A stretch of DNA of 28,461 bases from Sphingomonas bacterium. Lineage in GTDB: Bacteria > Pseudomonadota > Alphaproteobacteria > Sphingomonadales > Sphingomonadaceae. The DNA is taken from assembly GCF_903643065.1 (NCBI RefSeq), contig NZ_CAHJWX010000002.1:1-28461 (forward strand), in the 5' to 3' direction. Below the pieces are notes generated by a model. That model saw only the letters and a list, made by a program, of their open reading frames with translations. It made no database searches and was not told the origin of the DNA. The position numbers were made by a program, and so were the translations under genes. This document shows positions 17,248-26,157 of the stretch, piece after piece; within the stretch, counting starts at the first letter, position 1, and each line of letters opens with the position of its first letter.

Positions 17248-17867
17248 GGGCAAGCTCCTTGCGCGAACAGCCAGGGGTTAGCCGCGCGATGCCGCTCCTG
17301 GAAAGCCGCGATCGCCGATCGCTCGCGTTGCAGGATCATCTCGGTCGCGTCCCAGCCCATCATCAACGCCTCGCGCACCGCCGGCTCGGTCGTGAAATCG
17401 ATGCTCCGTTGACCTGACAGGCAGATCCGCTGTGCGTCGAGATCGACAAGGACCTCCTCGCCGAGCAAGGCCGCGCCCGCGACATCCGCCAGCGCGGCGT
17501 CCGGCAGGCGGACCGGGAGGATGCCGTTCTGCAGGCAATTGCCCCGGAAGATGTCCCCGAAACTCGCCGCGATCACGCACCGGATGCCGAAATCGGCCAG
17601 TGCCCAGACCGCCTGCTCGCGGCTCGACCCGCAGCCGAAATTGCGTCCTGCCACGAGAATAGTCGCGCGCCGCCACGGCTCGCGGTTGAGGACGAAGTCA
17701 GGCCTGGGCGTGCCATCGGGCGTGAAGCGGCGATCACGGAACAGCACGTCGCCAAGCCCGGTCTTCTCCATCCGCAACAGGAAGCGCGCGGGGTAGATAA
17801 TGTCGGTGTCGACATTGTCCTCGGCGATCGGTGCGGCCGGCCCCGCGAGACGGACGAACGGCTGCAT
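17244..17867 (-). CDS. leuD: 3-isopropylmalate dehydratase small subunit-like (aconitase swivel domain)
   Basis: The swivelling-domain subunit of an aconitase-family hydro-lyase, 207 residues. DNVDTDIIYPARFL (about 17-30) and GRNFGCGSSREQAVWAL (about 74-90) are the two defining LeuD motifs, the second carrying the substrate-binding Ser and Arg. It pairs with the LeuC-like subunit one base upstream; its ATG at 17867 follows the LeuC stop TGA almost directly, and its own stop overlaps the amidase start (ATGA). LeuCD-type pairs also act as maleate, citraconate or dimethylmaleate hydratases. The neighbours are catabolic and no leuB or leuA is present, so a maleate-type hydratase is more likely than leucine synthesis. 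The open frame to 17903 is not used. Confidence 0.9.
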   Translation of the reverse strand: MQPFVRLAGPAAPIAEDNVDTDIIYPARFLLRMEKTGLGDVLFRDRRFTPDGTPRPDFVLNREPWRRATILVAGRNFGCGSSREQAVWALADFGIRCVIAASFGDIFRGNCLQNGILPVRLPDAALADVAGAALLGEEVLVDLDAQRICLSGQRSIDFTTEPAVREALMMGWDATEMILQRERSAIAAFQERHRAANPWLFAQGACP

Positions 17868-17868
17868 C

Positions 17869-19275
17869 TCAGGCCATGACCGCGCGGACATCGACGATCG
17901 CACCCGCGATGGCGGCCGCGGCGGCCATCGCGGGGCTCATCAGATGGGTGCGGGCGCCGCGTCCCTGCCGCCCCTCGAAGTTGCGGTTCGACGTGGAGGC
18001 GCAGCGCTGGCCGGGTTGCAGCCGGTCGTCGTTGATCGCCACGCACAGCGAGCAGCCCGCCTCGCGCCACTCGAACCCGGCATCGCGGAACACGTGATCC
18101 AGCCCCTCGTCCTCGGCCTGGCGCTTAACGTCGGTGGATCCGGGCACGACCAGCGCGCGCACGCCCGGACGGACATGGCGCCCGGCCGCGACCGCCGCGG
18201 CGCTGCGCAGATCCTCGATGCGGCCATTGGTGCATGAGCCGATGAACGCGGCATTGATCGGCAGGCCGGCCAGCGGCTGGCCGGGCGCGAGGCCCATGTA
18301 GTCGAGCGCGTGCGCGATCCGGGTGGCCACGGCGGCGTCCGGCGCGGCGGCCGGGTCGGGCGCGCGACCGTCCACGGCGATCACGTCGTCAGGCGTCGTG
18401 CCCCAGGTGACGCAGGGCGACAGGGCCGACACGTCGATCAACTCGACCCGATCGAACGAGGCGTCCCCGTCCGACGCCAGCGTGCGCCACGCCGCAGCCG
18501 CGCGGTCGAACATCGCCCCCCCGGGGGCCATCGGCCGCCCTTCCAGATAGGCGATCGTCGTCGCGTCCGGCGCGATCAGGCCAATGCGGGCGCCGGTCTC
18601 GATCGCCATGTTGCACAGCGTCATGCGCTCCGACATGCCGAAGCGATCGACCACCGGCCCCGCGAACTCGATCGCATGACCCGTGCCGCCGCCGCTGCCG
18701 AGCCGCGCCAGCACGGCGAGGGCGACGTCCTTGGCGCAGACCCAGGGCGCCGGCTCCCCCTCCAGCTGCACCAGCATCGTCCGTGCGCGGCGCTGGCGGA
18801 TGCATTGCGTCGCCATCACGATCTCGCACTCGCTGGCGCCGATGCCAAAGGCCAGCGCGCCGAACGCGCCGTGCGTCGAGGTGTGGCTGTCCCCGCAGAC
18901 CAGCAACGCGCCCGGCAGCGTGAAGCCGAGTTCGGGGCCCACCACATGGACGATGCCCTGCCGTGGCCCTTCGAGCGCCAGATAGGGGATCCCGAACTCC
19001 GCGCAGTTCCGGGCGAGCGCCGCCACCTGTGCCCGCGCGAGCGGGTCGGCGATGACGCCGCCCCGATCGCGGGTGGGCACGGAATGATCCGCGACCGCCA
19101 GGTTCGCGTCCGGTCGCTGCACGGCGCGGCCCGTCTGGCGCAACGTGTCGAACGCGGTGGGCGTGCTCACTTCATGCAGGATGTGGCGATCGACATAGAG
19201 CAGGCTGTTGCCTGATCCGTCCTCCGAGACGACATGGCTGTTCCACAGTTTCTCGTACAACGTGCCGCTGGCCAT
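17869..19275 (-). CDS. leuC: 3-isopropylmalate dehydratase large subunit-like (4Fe-4S hydro-lyase)
   Basis: The iron-sulphur subunit of an aconitase-family dehydratase, 468 residues, as usual for LeuC. It starts with [12 protein letters not shown] and includes [18 protein letters not shown] and [10 protein letters not shown] near the N-terminus, then [20 protein letters not shown]. The cluster cysteines are visible in [14 protein letters not shown] and GCSLCVAIN near the C-terminus. ATG 19275 is chosen because [14 protein letters not shown] aligns with the family N-terminus; an ATG at 19326 overlapping the LysR stop is possible. It is the second gene of the LysR operon and works with the LeuD-like partner. 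As argued for the partner, a hydratase acting on a maleate or citraconate analogue is the likely role. Confidence 0.92.
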   Translation of the reverse strand: MASGTLYEKLWNSHVVSEDGSGNSLLYVDRHILHEVSTPTAFDTLRQTGRAVQRPDANLAVADHSVPTRDRGGVIADPLARAQVAALARNCAEFGIPYLALEGPRQGIVHVVGPELGFTLPGALLVCGDSHTSTHGAFGALAFGIGASECEIVMATQCIRQRRARTMLVQLEGEPAPWVCAKDVALAVLARLGSGGGTGHAIEFAGPVVDRFGMSERMTLCNMAIETGARIGLIAPDATTIAYLEGRPMAPGGAMFDRAAAAWRTLASDGDASFDRVELIDVSALSPCVTWGTTPDDVIAVDGRAPDPAAAPDAAVATRIAHALDYMGLAPGQPLAGLPINAAFIGSCTNGRIEDLRSAAAVAAGRHVRPGVRALVVPGSTDVKRQAEDEGLDHVFRDAGFEWREAGCSLCVAINDDRLQPGQRCASTSNRNFEGRQGRGARTHLMSPAMAAAAAIAGAIVDVRAVMA

Positions 19276-19322
19276 CGTCGGTCGCTCCGTACCTTGCTCG
19301 CCGGCCCGTGACGCCAGGTCGA

Positions 19323-20258
19323 TCATGACGACGCCAGCCGGCGGGTCGCCGGGCGCTTGCGACCGGCGATCGCGGCGAAGATCCGCTCGCGCGCCACCAT
19401 CGCCAGCGCACCGAGCGGCTGATCCTTGCGATGGATCAGGCAGGCCACGCGCCGCAGCGTCGGACCAGCGGCGTTGAGCCTGACCAGATGACTGTCGTCA
19501 TCGGTCGTCACGAGATCGGGCGGCGATACCAGCAGGTAATCCTGCGTCCGCAGCAGCGCGACGCCGACGGTGCTCGTATCCGAAAAGATGAAGGACGTCG
19601 GTGGCGCGATCCCGGCCTCGACATAGGCCGCGCGGATCGCCTGATGGGTGTCCCGGCGCGCATGGGGCACCAACCACGTGAAATCGCGCATGTCGGCGAG
19701 CGTGACCCTGGCCTTCCCCGCCAGCGGATGCTCGCGGCGCGCGACGATCAGGTCGAAGGACTCGAAGAGGATTTCCTGCACGACATCCTCGCCCGGGGGC
19801 ATGGCCGTGACCGGCGCACCCGCCACCAGGTCCACCTCGCCGGCGGCCATGCGTTTCATCAGCACATCGGTGTAATCCTCGATCAATGCGATCTCGACGT
19901 CCGGCCGCTCGGCCTTGATGTCGGCGATCACCTGCGCGATCACCGAACCCGCCATCGTCTCGCCGACGCCCAGCCTGAGCCAGCCGGATCGCGCGTCGCG
20001 CAATGCCTTGACCGCCTCCACGGCACGGCGCTCGGCGAGCAGCAGGCCACGCGCGTAGGGCTCCAGCCGGGTCGCATATTCGGTCGGCGCGGTGATGCCG
20101 CCGGACTCGCGGGCAAACAGCCTCGCGCCCAGTTCGGCCTCCAGCTTGGTGATCGAGAAGGCGATCGCCTGCGGCGTCACGCCGCACTGCCTGGCCGCGC
20201 CCGCGAAGCTTCCCTGCTCGATCACCGCCAGGAAGCGGTAGACATTGGCGACATCCAT
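19323..20258 (-). CDS. LysR-family transcriptional regulator
   Basis: A 311-residue LysR regulator. The N-terminal winged helix-turn-helix reads [20 protein letters not shown] and [19 protein letters not shown] (about residues 6-55). A periplasmic-binding-protein-like effector domain covers the rest, including [20 protein letters not shown] and a typical [14 protein letters not shown] segment. ATG 20258 opens the protein exactly at the HTH. Unusually for a LysR gene it lies in the same direction as, and overlaps the possible start of, its target operon: stop TGA at 19323-19325. It therefore probably controls its own operon (LeuC, LeuD, amidase, lyase) and perhaps the divergent MFS/monooxygenase pair. 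The inducer would be a pathway intermediate. Confidence 0.93.
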   Translation of the reverse strand: MDVANVYRFLAVIEQGSFAGAARQCGVTPQAIAFSITKLEAELGARLFARESGGITAPTEYATRLEPYARGLLLAERRAVEAVKALRDARSGWLRLGVGETMAGSVIAQVIADIKAERPDVEIALIEDYTDVLMKRMAAGEVDLVAGAPVTAMPPGEDVVQEILFESFDLIVARREHPLAGKARVTLADMRDFTWLVPHARRDTHQAIRAAYVEAGIAPPTSFIFSDTSTVGVALLRTQDYLLVSPPDLVTTDDDSHLVRLNAAGPTLRRVACLIHRKDQPLGALAMVARERIFAAIAGRKRPATRRLASS

Positions 20259-20627
20259 CTCCGTCTCACCAAATCAGATCGCCGCCGGCTGTGCTCCGCC
20301 CGGCTCGATCCTCCGCGCGACCTCCTGCGGAGGACGCCCGTCACCGCACGTCGCCTCCCATAGGCGCTACCGTCCGATCGACAAAGTTTTCTGTTGTCAC
20401 CGACCGAAAAAAGCCGTTCTATTTGCGATGCCGCTCACCGCCGGCGGCACCTGCGCGGTGAGGTCAACCGCCTGGGGAGACTGGATGCTCACCATAGTTG
20501 CCCTTGGATGCGCGGCGTCGGACGCCCGCCCCGGCACGCGCTCGCCGGCCGCCTCGACCCGCGCTCGATCAGGGGCCTTGGTCTGCCACGGCGGCTCGGA
20601 CGCATCGTCACCACGGAGCCTCGCCGC
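20259..20627. promoter_or_regulatory. Divergent control region between LysR operon and MFS/monooxygenase unit
   Basis: About 370 bp with no supported gene. It has an AT-richer core (20385-20425, with AAAGTTTTCTG and GAAAAAAG) that probably holds the promoters. Two perfect inverted repeats are seen: CCTCC/GGAGG around TGC (20321-20333) and CTCACCGC/GCGGTGAG (20434-20441 and 20455-20462). Either might be a regulator site or a leader hairpin. No GTATAC operator like those in the upstream part of the island is present, which suggests separate control by the LysR protein. Confidence 0.5.
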
Positions 20628-21929
20628 GTGACGTCGGAGGTCCGGCAACGCGAGGGCGTGCAGGACACGCCGCGCCAAGCAGCGCCGCGATCGGCCGATC
20701 CTGCCGTGTCGATGGAGGCGCCATGGCGGTGGCCGATGATGCTGGCGATGGCGGTCGCGTTCCTGGCCTGGCTGCTGACCAACATCGACCAGTCGATGTT
20801 CGGCTATGCGATCCCGGACATCAGAAAGGAGTTCGACGTCGGGCTGGACGTGATCGGCATCGTCATCTCGACGTCGTTCGTCGTCGGCGCCGTCGTGCCG
20901 GTCGCGATCGGGAGCCTCACCGACCGGCTGGGGCCGCGCCTGATGCTGCCCGTGTGCCTCGTCTCGTCGGCCTTGCTGATCGGTTGCCTGGGCCTGTCGC
21001 GCAGTTTCCCGGTCTTCGCCGCCCTGCGCATCGCGAGTTTCGGCTTCAGCGCCTCGCTGTCACCGATCACGAACACGATCGTCGCGGCGGCGTCGCCGCG
21101 CCGCGCGCGCGCGCTGCTGATCGCGTTGCTGCAATGCGCGTACCCCGTCGCCTGGTTCCTGGCATCGCTGCTCGTGACTCCGCTCCTGGCCGGCCATGGC
21201 TGGCGCTCGCTGTTCCTCGTGGGCTTCGCGGTGGCGGTGGTCGCGCTGCCGCTGGGGCTGTTGATCCCGCGCGACGTCCTGTCGCCCCGCTCCGATCGCC
21301 GCCGCCTGGCTGGCGTGGAGTCCCCGATCGCGACGCTGCTCAGCGCGCCCTACCGCCGGACAACGGTGCTGACCGGACTGACCCTCTTTTTCAACGCGGG
21401 CGCCGTCGCCGCCACCGCCTTCTTCCTGCCGACGTTTCTGCACGAGGTGCGTGGCTATACGGTGTCGGCGTCGGCGGTCGTGGTTGGATCGTCATACGGG
21501 ATCAGCGTGATCGGCTATCTCGGATCGGCGCTGGTGAGCATGTACCTGTTGTCGCGTCGCGACACGATCGCACTCTTCAATCTGGTCGCCGCCGGCCTGT
21601 TCCTCGGCATGGTGTGGCTGCCGACCAGTTTCGAGCAGGACGTGATCGCCTTCGGCGTGACCGCGATCTTCTTCTACGGCGTGTCGGCGATCATGATCAC
21701 GTACGTGCTGGAAAGCTTCCCGGCGGCGCTGCGCACCACGGCCGCCGCGCTCAGCGGCACCGCCTGCGTCAGCGCCAGCATGGTCGTCTTCCCCTATCTC
21801 ACGACGCGGCTGGTGGCGCTGCTCGGCTGGCAAGTGAGCTTCACCCTGATCGTTCCGCCGGCGCTGCTGCTGTCGAGCCTGGCGGTGCTCCGACTGCCGC
21901 GCCGGCCGATCGCGGACGAATCGGTGTAG
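20628..21929 (+). CDS. MFS transporter
   Basis: A major facilitator carrier with about 12 membrane segments. The first helix carries [20 protein letters not shown], with Asn and Asp typical of organic-acid and aromatic-acid MFS carriers; the loop 2-3 signature reads [17 protein letters not shown]. The central loop ([17 protein letters not shown]) divides two bundles. The frame is open from 20394, but the product without the extra tail is 433 residues; GTG 20628 is chosen, with GGAG ten bases upstream, while ATG 20712 (MEAPWRWP) is a reasonable alternative. It is followed by the RutA-type gene 40 bp downstream in the same direction. It probably imports the substrate of that enzyme, in place of the RutG permease found in the classical rut operon. 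Confidence 0.88.
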   Translation: MTSEVRQREGVQDTPRQAAPRSADPAVSMEAPWRWPMMLAMAVAFLAWLLTNIDQSMFGYAIPDIRKEFDVGLDVIGIVISTSFVVGAVVPVAIGSLTDRLGPRLMLPVCLVSSALLIGCLGLSRSFPVFAALRIASFGFSASLSPITNTIVAAASPRRARALLIALLQCAYPVAWFLASLLVTPLLAGHGWRSLFLVGFAVAVVALPLGLLIPRDVLSPRSDRRRLAGVESPIATLLSAPYRRTTVLTGLTLFFNAGAVAATAFFLPTFLHEVRGYTVSASAVVVGSSYGISVIGYLGSALVSMYLLSRRDTIALFNLVAAGLFLGMVWLPTSFEQDVIAFGVTAIFFYGVSAIMITYVLESFPAALRTTAAALSGTACVSASMVVFPYLTTRLVALLGWQVSFTLIVPPALLLSSLAVLRLPRRPIADESV

Positions 21930-21969
21930 CCGGACCTCATGCCGCATCTGTCAACCGGGAGAAGATCGC

Positions 21970-23049
21970 GTGGATTTCGGGGTATTCATTCCGATCGGCA
22001 GCAACGGCTGGCTGATCTCGACGACGTCGCCGCGCTATCGCCCCTCCTGGGCGCTGAACCGCGACGTAGTGCAGAAGGCCGAGCGATACGGGATGGAGTT
22101 CGCGCTTTCCATGACCAAGCTGCGCGGCTTTGGCGGCGAAAGCGAGTTCTGGGATCACGCAATGGATTCCTTCACGCTGATGGCGGGACTGGCGTCCGTC
22201 ACCAGCAGGATCAAGCTGTTCGCCTCGACGGCGGTGCTGACGCTGCATCCCGCGATCGTGGCGCGGATGGCCGCGACGATCGACGACATCTCGGGCGGCC
22301 GCTTCGGTGTCAACATCGTTTCGGGCTGGCAACAGGCCGAGTACCAGCAGATGGACCTCTGGCCCGGCGCGGAGCATTTCGCGCGACGCTACCAATATTG
22401 CGCCGAGTACGTGCAGGTGATGCAGGACCTGTGGACCACGGGTCGGTCCGACTTCAAGGGCGAGTATTTCCGGATGACCGATTGCCGGCTCAGCCCGCGT
22501 CCGTCCGCCAGGATCGAGCTGGTCTGCGCCGGCCAGAGCGGCGGCGGCATGGCCTTCGCCGCACGCCATGGCGATTATAATTTCTGCATGGCGTCCGGCG
22601 TCAATACACCGCAGGCGAACCGCGTCGCCGTCGCCAGTCTCGCCGCCGCCGCCGCCGAGGCGGGACGCGACGTCGGCGCTTATGTGCTGTTCATGGTCAT
22701 CGCCGACGAGACGGACGCGAAGGCGATGAACAAGTGGAAGCTCTACAACGACGGTGCCGATCCGGTGGCGCTGTCTTGGATGTTCGATCAGGCCAGCGCC
22801 GATACCCAGGCGGCGGCGGGATCGACCGCCCGGACGCTGCAGATACCGGTGGGCGCGGTGAACACGAACATGGGCACGCTGGTTGGCTCCTACGAGACGG
22901 TCGCCAACCTGCTCGACGAGGCGGCGGCGGTGCCGGGCGTCAAGGGCGTGATGCTCTGCTTCGACGATTATGGGACGGCGATGGACGATTGGGGGCTGCG
23001 CATCCAGCCGCTGATGCGGTGCCGCAGCTACGTGACGCCGGTCGCCTGA
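21970..23049 (+). CDS. rutA: RutA-type pyrimidine/N-heterocycle monooxygenase (luciferase-like flavin enzyme)
   Basis: An FMN-dependent, luciferase-like monooxygenase, 359 residues. RutA opens uracil between N3 and C4 using FMN, NADH-derived electrons and oxygen. The match, from memory of the E. coli protein, is strong along the whole length: [16 protein letters not shown] at the start, [76 protein letters not shown] and [15 protein letters not shown]. The GTG at 21970 has GGGAG about nine bases upstream. The partners needed for uracil use (RutB, RutC, RutD, RutF flavin reductase) are not in the window, so the enzyme either uses a reductase from elsewhere or acts on another ring amide. It is convergent with the CaiB operon. 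Confidence 0.85.
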   Translation: MDFGVFIPIGSNGWLISTTSPRYRPSWALNRDVVQKAERYGMEFALSMTKLRGFGGESEFWDHAMDSFTLMAGLASVTSRIKLFASTAVLTLHPAIVARMAATIDDISGGRFGVNIVSGWQQAEYQQMDLWPGAEHFARRYQYCAEYVQVMQDLWTTGRSDFKGEYFRMTDCRLSPRPSARIELVCAGQSGGGMAFAARHGDYNFCMASGVNTPQANRVAVASLAAAAAEAGRDVGAYVLFMVIADETDAKAMNKWKLYNDGADPVALSWMFDQASADTQAAAGSTARTLQIPVGAVNTNMGTLVGSYETVANLLDEAAAVPGVKGVMLCFDDYGTAMDDWGLRIQPLMRCRSYVTPVA

Positions 23050-23089
23050 CACACGCCCGGCCAAGCGCTGTCGAGTACGCAGTCGCTGA

Positions 23090-24280
23090 TCAGATCGCGC
23101 CCTTGGCCGCCAACGCGGCGCGTTCCTCCGCCGACACGCCCAGCGCGTCATAGACCTCGTCATTGTGCTGGCCCACGCGCTGCGGCGCGATGCTGCGGAC
23201 CGACCCCGGCGTGTCGGACATCCGGGGAAAGCTGTTCTGCATCTTCAGCTCGCCCCAGCGCGGATGATCGAGCGTGACGATCGCCTCGCGGGCGGCGAAA
23301 TGAGGATCGGCGAGCATCTCGGGCGCGCGATAGATCGCCCCCGACGGCACGCTGTGCTCGATCATCAGCCGCTCGACCTCCGCGATCGTCAGCGTTGCGG
23401 TCCACGCGCCGATGATCTCGTCCAGCTCCACCTGATGGCGTCCGCGCGACACGTGATCGACATAGCGTGGGTTCACCGCGAGTTCCGGCTGGCCCATCGC
23501 GTCGCAGAGCCTGGCGAAGACCGCGTCCTGATTGGCGCCGATCAGGAACTCGCCGTCCGAACACGGATACACGTTGGATGGGGCGATACCCGGCAGCGCC
23601 GAGCCCGATCGCTCGCGGATATAGCCGGAGGCGACATATTCGGGGACCAGGCTCTCGGTCACCTGCAGCACCGCCTCGTAGAGCGCGCTGTCGACGACCT
23701 GGCCCTTGCCGGTGCGCTCGCGCGCATGCAGGGCGGCGAGCGCGCCCAGGCAGCCATAGGTCGCCGCGAGCGTGTCGCCGATCGACAGGCCCATGCGGCT
23801 CGGCGCGCGATCGGGATCGCCGACGATATAGCGCCACCCGCCCATCGCCTCGCCGATGCCGCCAAACCCGGCGCGCGACGCATAGGGCCCGGTCTGCCCG
23901 TAGCCCGACACGCGCACGATGATCAGCCTTGGGTTGATCGCGTGCAGGACATCGGGACCCAAGCCCCATTTCTCGATCGTGCCCGGCCGGAAGTTCTCGA
24001 TCAGGATGTCCGCCTCCGCCACCAGCTTGCGAACCAGCTCCTGGCCGGCGGGGACGCGCAGGTTGGCCGAGACCGACCGCTTGTTGCGAGCCACCACTTC
24101 CCACCACAATCGATGCTCGCCGCGACCCCAGGCGCGCATCGGATCGCCCGCGCCCGGCGGCTCGACCTTGATCACGTCGGCACCCATGTCCCCCAACAGC
24201 TGACCGCAGAACGGACCCGCGATCAGCTGACCGAGCTCGATCACCCGGATGCCCTGCAACGCGCCTTCATTGATCGTCAT
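23090..24280 (-). CDS. CaiB/BaiF family CoA-transferase
   Basis: A 396-residue class III CoA-transferase, which moves CoA between carboxylic acids through an enzyme-bound anhydride. The family features are GIRVIELGQLIAGPFCGQLL and DMGADVIKVEPPGAGDPMR at the N-terminus, LIENFRPGTIEKWGLG near residue 105, and GKGQVVDSALYEAVLQ mid-protein. At the site where formyl-CoA transferase has its catalytic Asp the sequence reads Glu (LYEAV), as in many relatives, so the exact nucleophile is unclear. ATG 24280 is chosen because it sits 4 bp after the HyuB stop; the upstream open frame to 24409 is not used. It ends the HMGL-HyuA-HyuB operon and could activate the acid product for the HMG-CoA lyase-like enzyme. 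Confidence 0.93.
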   Translation of the reverse strand: MTINEGALQGIRVIELGQLIAGPFCGQLLGDMGADVIKVEPPGAGDPMRAWGRGEHRLWWEVVARNKRSVSANLRVPAGQELVRKLVAEADILIENFRPGTIEKWGLGPDVLHAINPRLIIVRVSGYGQTGPYASRAGFGGIGEAMGGWRYIVGDPDRAPSRMGLSIGDTLAATYGCLGALAALHARERTGKGQVVDSALYEAVLQVTESLVPEYVASGYIRERSGSALPGIAPSNVYPCSDGEFLIGANQDAVFARLCDAMGQPELAVNPRYVDHVSRGRHQVELDEIIGAWTATLTIAEVERLMIEHSVPSGAIYRAPEMLADPHFAAREAIVTLDHPRWGELKMQNSFPRMSDTPGSVRSIAPQRVGQHNDEVYDALGVSAEERAALAAKGAI

Positions 24281-24284
24281 CGGC

Positions 24285-26147
24285 TCACTCTGCCGCGATG
24301 GCGGCGTGCGCCCAGACCGGTTGGCGCGGGGCCGGCAGCCCGGTCTCCGCCAGACACGAGGCCCGCAGCACCTCGATCTCGCCGCCTCGATCGAACAGCG
24401 GCAGCGCACCGCGCGTCGCCCGCCTCTCGTCGCGCAACGCCGCCGTCGCCGCAGGATCGCCGATGACCACGCCGTAGCGACGCGCGCCTTCGACCGTCAC
24501 CAGTCCCTGCGCGACCTCCTTCTCCACCAGCGCCGCGTCGCGCTGGAGCGGGTCGCCCCAACCGCCTCCGCCCCAGGTGATGAAGTGGAGCTGATCTCCC
24601 GCCGCGACGGCCAGCTCCTCCAGCTTGTTGGCGACGATCGTCTGCGTGCCGTCGGCCTTTTCCAGGATCTTGCGCGCGCGCGCGCCCGGCTCGCCGCCGT
24701 TCACGCCCCATGGCTTGATAAACCAGCGGTCATCGTGGATCGCGATCACGCCCGGCTCCAGGAAGCGATAGGTCATGTGAATGCCGTTGCCGCCGCGACA
24801 CAGCCCCGCCCCGCCGGAGTCCGGCGCGGTCTCGTAGCGCTCGATGACCAGCGGGAAGTAGCGCTCCAGGAACTCGTTGGGGACGTTGGTGAAGCCCGGC
24901 CACAGCGAATGGCCGTCCGGTCCATCGCCCATCGGCCGGCCCGGGATGCCGCCGAAACCGATCTGGAACAGCTGGAAATATTGCCCATGCCGATCGGTGC
25001 CCGAATAGAACAGATGCGGCGAGGACGAGAAGCCCGCCGCGCAGAGGAAGTCCGGCGTGCGCTGCCCCAACAACCCGCCGAGGATATCGAAGATGCGCCC
25101 GAGCGCATGCGTCCGCCCGGACAGCGCCGCCGGGAACCGGGGCTTGAGCAGCGACCCCGCCGGGATGCGGACGTCGATCAGATCGTAGAATCCGTCATTG
25201 AACAGGATCTGCGGATCGAAGACCATGATCATGTAGATGCCGAAGAACATCTTGAACATGTTCTCGTTGAGGTAGAAGTTGATCGAGGCCGGGCTCTGCG
25301 GATCGGTGCCGGCGAAATCGAGGACGACGCGACCGTCCTCGCGCCACATGGTGCACTTGATGCGGTAGGGCCCGAAACCCATGCCGTCGTCGCAGAGGTA
25401 ATCCTCGAAATCGACGGGCTCCTCGCCGATCGAGGTCTCGATCAGCTGCTTCATCGCGCGACGATTGCGGGCCAGCAGCTCCTGCGTCGCCGAGATATAG
25501 ACGTCGTCGCCGAACCGCTCGCACAGCTCGATCAGCCGACGCGACGCGACCCGGCATGACGCGATCAGCGCGTTGAGATCGGCCGCGCACCAGTCGGGCT
25601 TGCGGGTCTGGTGCATCACGAGCTTCACCAGGTCCGGGTTGTACTCGCCGCGACGCCAGATCTTGACCGGCGGGATCCGCACGCCCTCCTCGAAGATCGA
25701 GTGCGCGTCGATCGGCATGGAGCCGGCGACCTTGCCGCCGATGTCGCTCTGGTGCCCGAACATCGCGGTATAGGCCATGATCCGCCCGTCCTTGAACACG
25801 GGCAGCAGCACCAGCCAGTCGTTGGAATGGCTGATCGCGCCACCGACCGAATACGGATCGCTGAGCAGGATCATGTCGCCGTCTTCGAGCGTGCCGTCAT
25901 AGCCGTCGAGGAAGCCGCCGATGAACGAGCCGAACTGGCCGACGATCATCCGCCCCTTGTGATCGGCGATCAGCGGAAAGGCATCGCCCTGCTCCCGGAT
26001 GCCCGGCGACATGGCGGTACGGACCAGCGTCGCGTCCATCTCGACGCGCGCGTTGCGCAACGCGTTCTCGATCACCTCCAGGGTGACCGGATCGATCGGT
26101 ACCGTCGCGAAGGGCGTGTGGTTGGGTTCGATGATCGTCGCGGGCAT
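24285..26147 (-). CDS. hyuB: Hydantoinase/oxoprolinase B subunit
   Basis: Beta subunit of an ATP-dependent hydantoinase/5-oxoprolinase-type enzyme (HyuB; N-methylhydantoinase relative), 620 residues. These enzymes open five-membered lactam or imide rings, and the related acetone carboxylase uses the same pair of folds. Conserved segments are FPLIADHKGRMIVGQ, LLSDPYSVGGAISHSND, an AGSLLKPRFPAALSGRTHAL stretch, and near the C-terminus WGGGGWGDPLQRD. The start ATG 26147 lies 10 bp after the HyuA stop; the open frame to 26213 belongs to HyuA antisense overlap and is not used. It is read with HyuA and the downstream CoA-transferase, so they form one operon. The substrate (hydantoin, oxoproline or another cyclic amide) cannot be told from sequence. 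Confidence 0.92.
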   Translation of the reverse strand: MPATIIEPNHTPFATVPIDPVTLEVIENALRNARVEMDATLVRTAMSPGIREQGDAFPLIADHKGRMIVGQFGSFIGGFLDGYDGTLEDGDMILLSDPYSVGGAISHSNDWLVLLPVFKDGRIMAYTAMFGHQSDIGGKVAGSMPIDAHSIFEEGVRIPPVKIWRRGEYNPDLVKLVMHQTRKPDWCAADLNALIASCRVASRRLIELCERFGDDVYISATQELLARNRRAMKQLIETSIGEEPVDFEDYLCDDGMGFGPYRIKCTMWREDGRVVLDFAGTDPQSPASINFYLNENMFKMFFGIYMIMVFDPQILFNDGFYDLIDVRIPAGSLLKPRFPAALSGRTHALGRIFDILGGLLGQRTPDFLCAAGFSSSPHLFYSGTDRHGQYFQLFQIGFGGIPGRPMGDGPDGHSLWPGFTNVPNEFLERYFPLVIERYETAPDSGGAGLCRGGNGIHMTYRFLEPGVIAIHDDRWFIKPWGVNGGEPGARARKILEKADGTQTIVANKLEELAVAAGDQLHFITWGGGGWGDPLQRDAALVEKEVAQGLVTVEGARRYGVVIGDPAATAALRDERRATRGALPLFDRGGEIEVLRASCLAETGLPAPRQPVWAHAAIAAE

Positions 26148-26157
26148 GGCAGGTCTC

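Noticed and set aside
17244..19275. Genuine leucine biosynthesis LeuCD
   Set aside because: No leuA or leuB nearby; operon partners are an amidase and a lyase under a LysR gene. Kept only as the family name; cannot be excluded without a genome search.
23165..25559. Long plus-strand open frames opposite CaiB and HyuB
   Set aside because: Both opposing genes are recognised at full length; the plus frames carry no family signatures.
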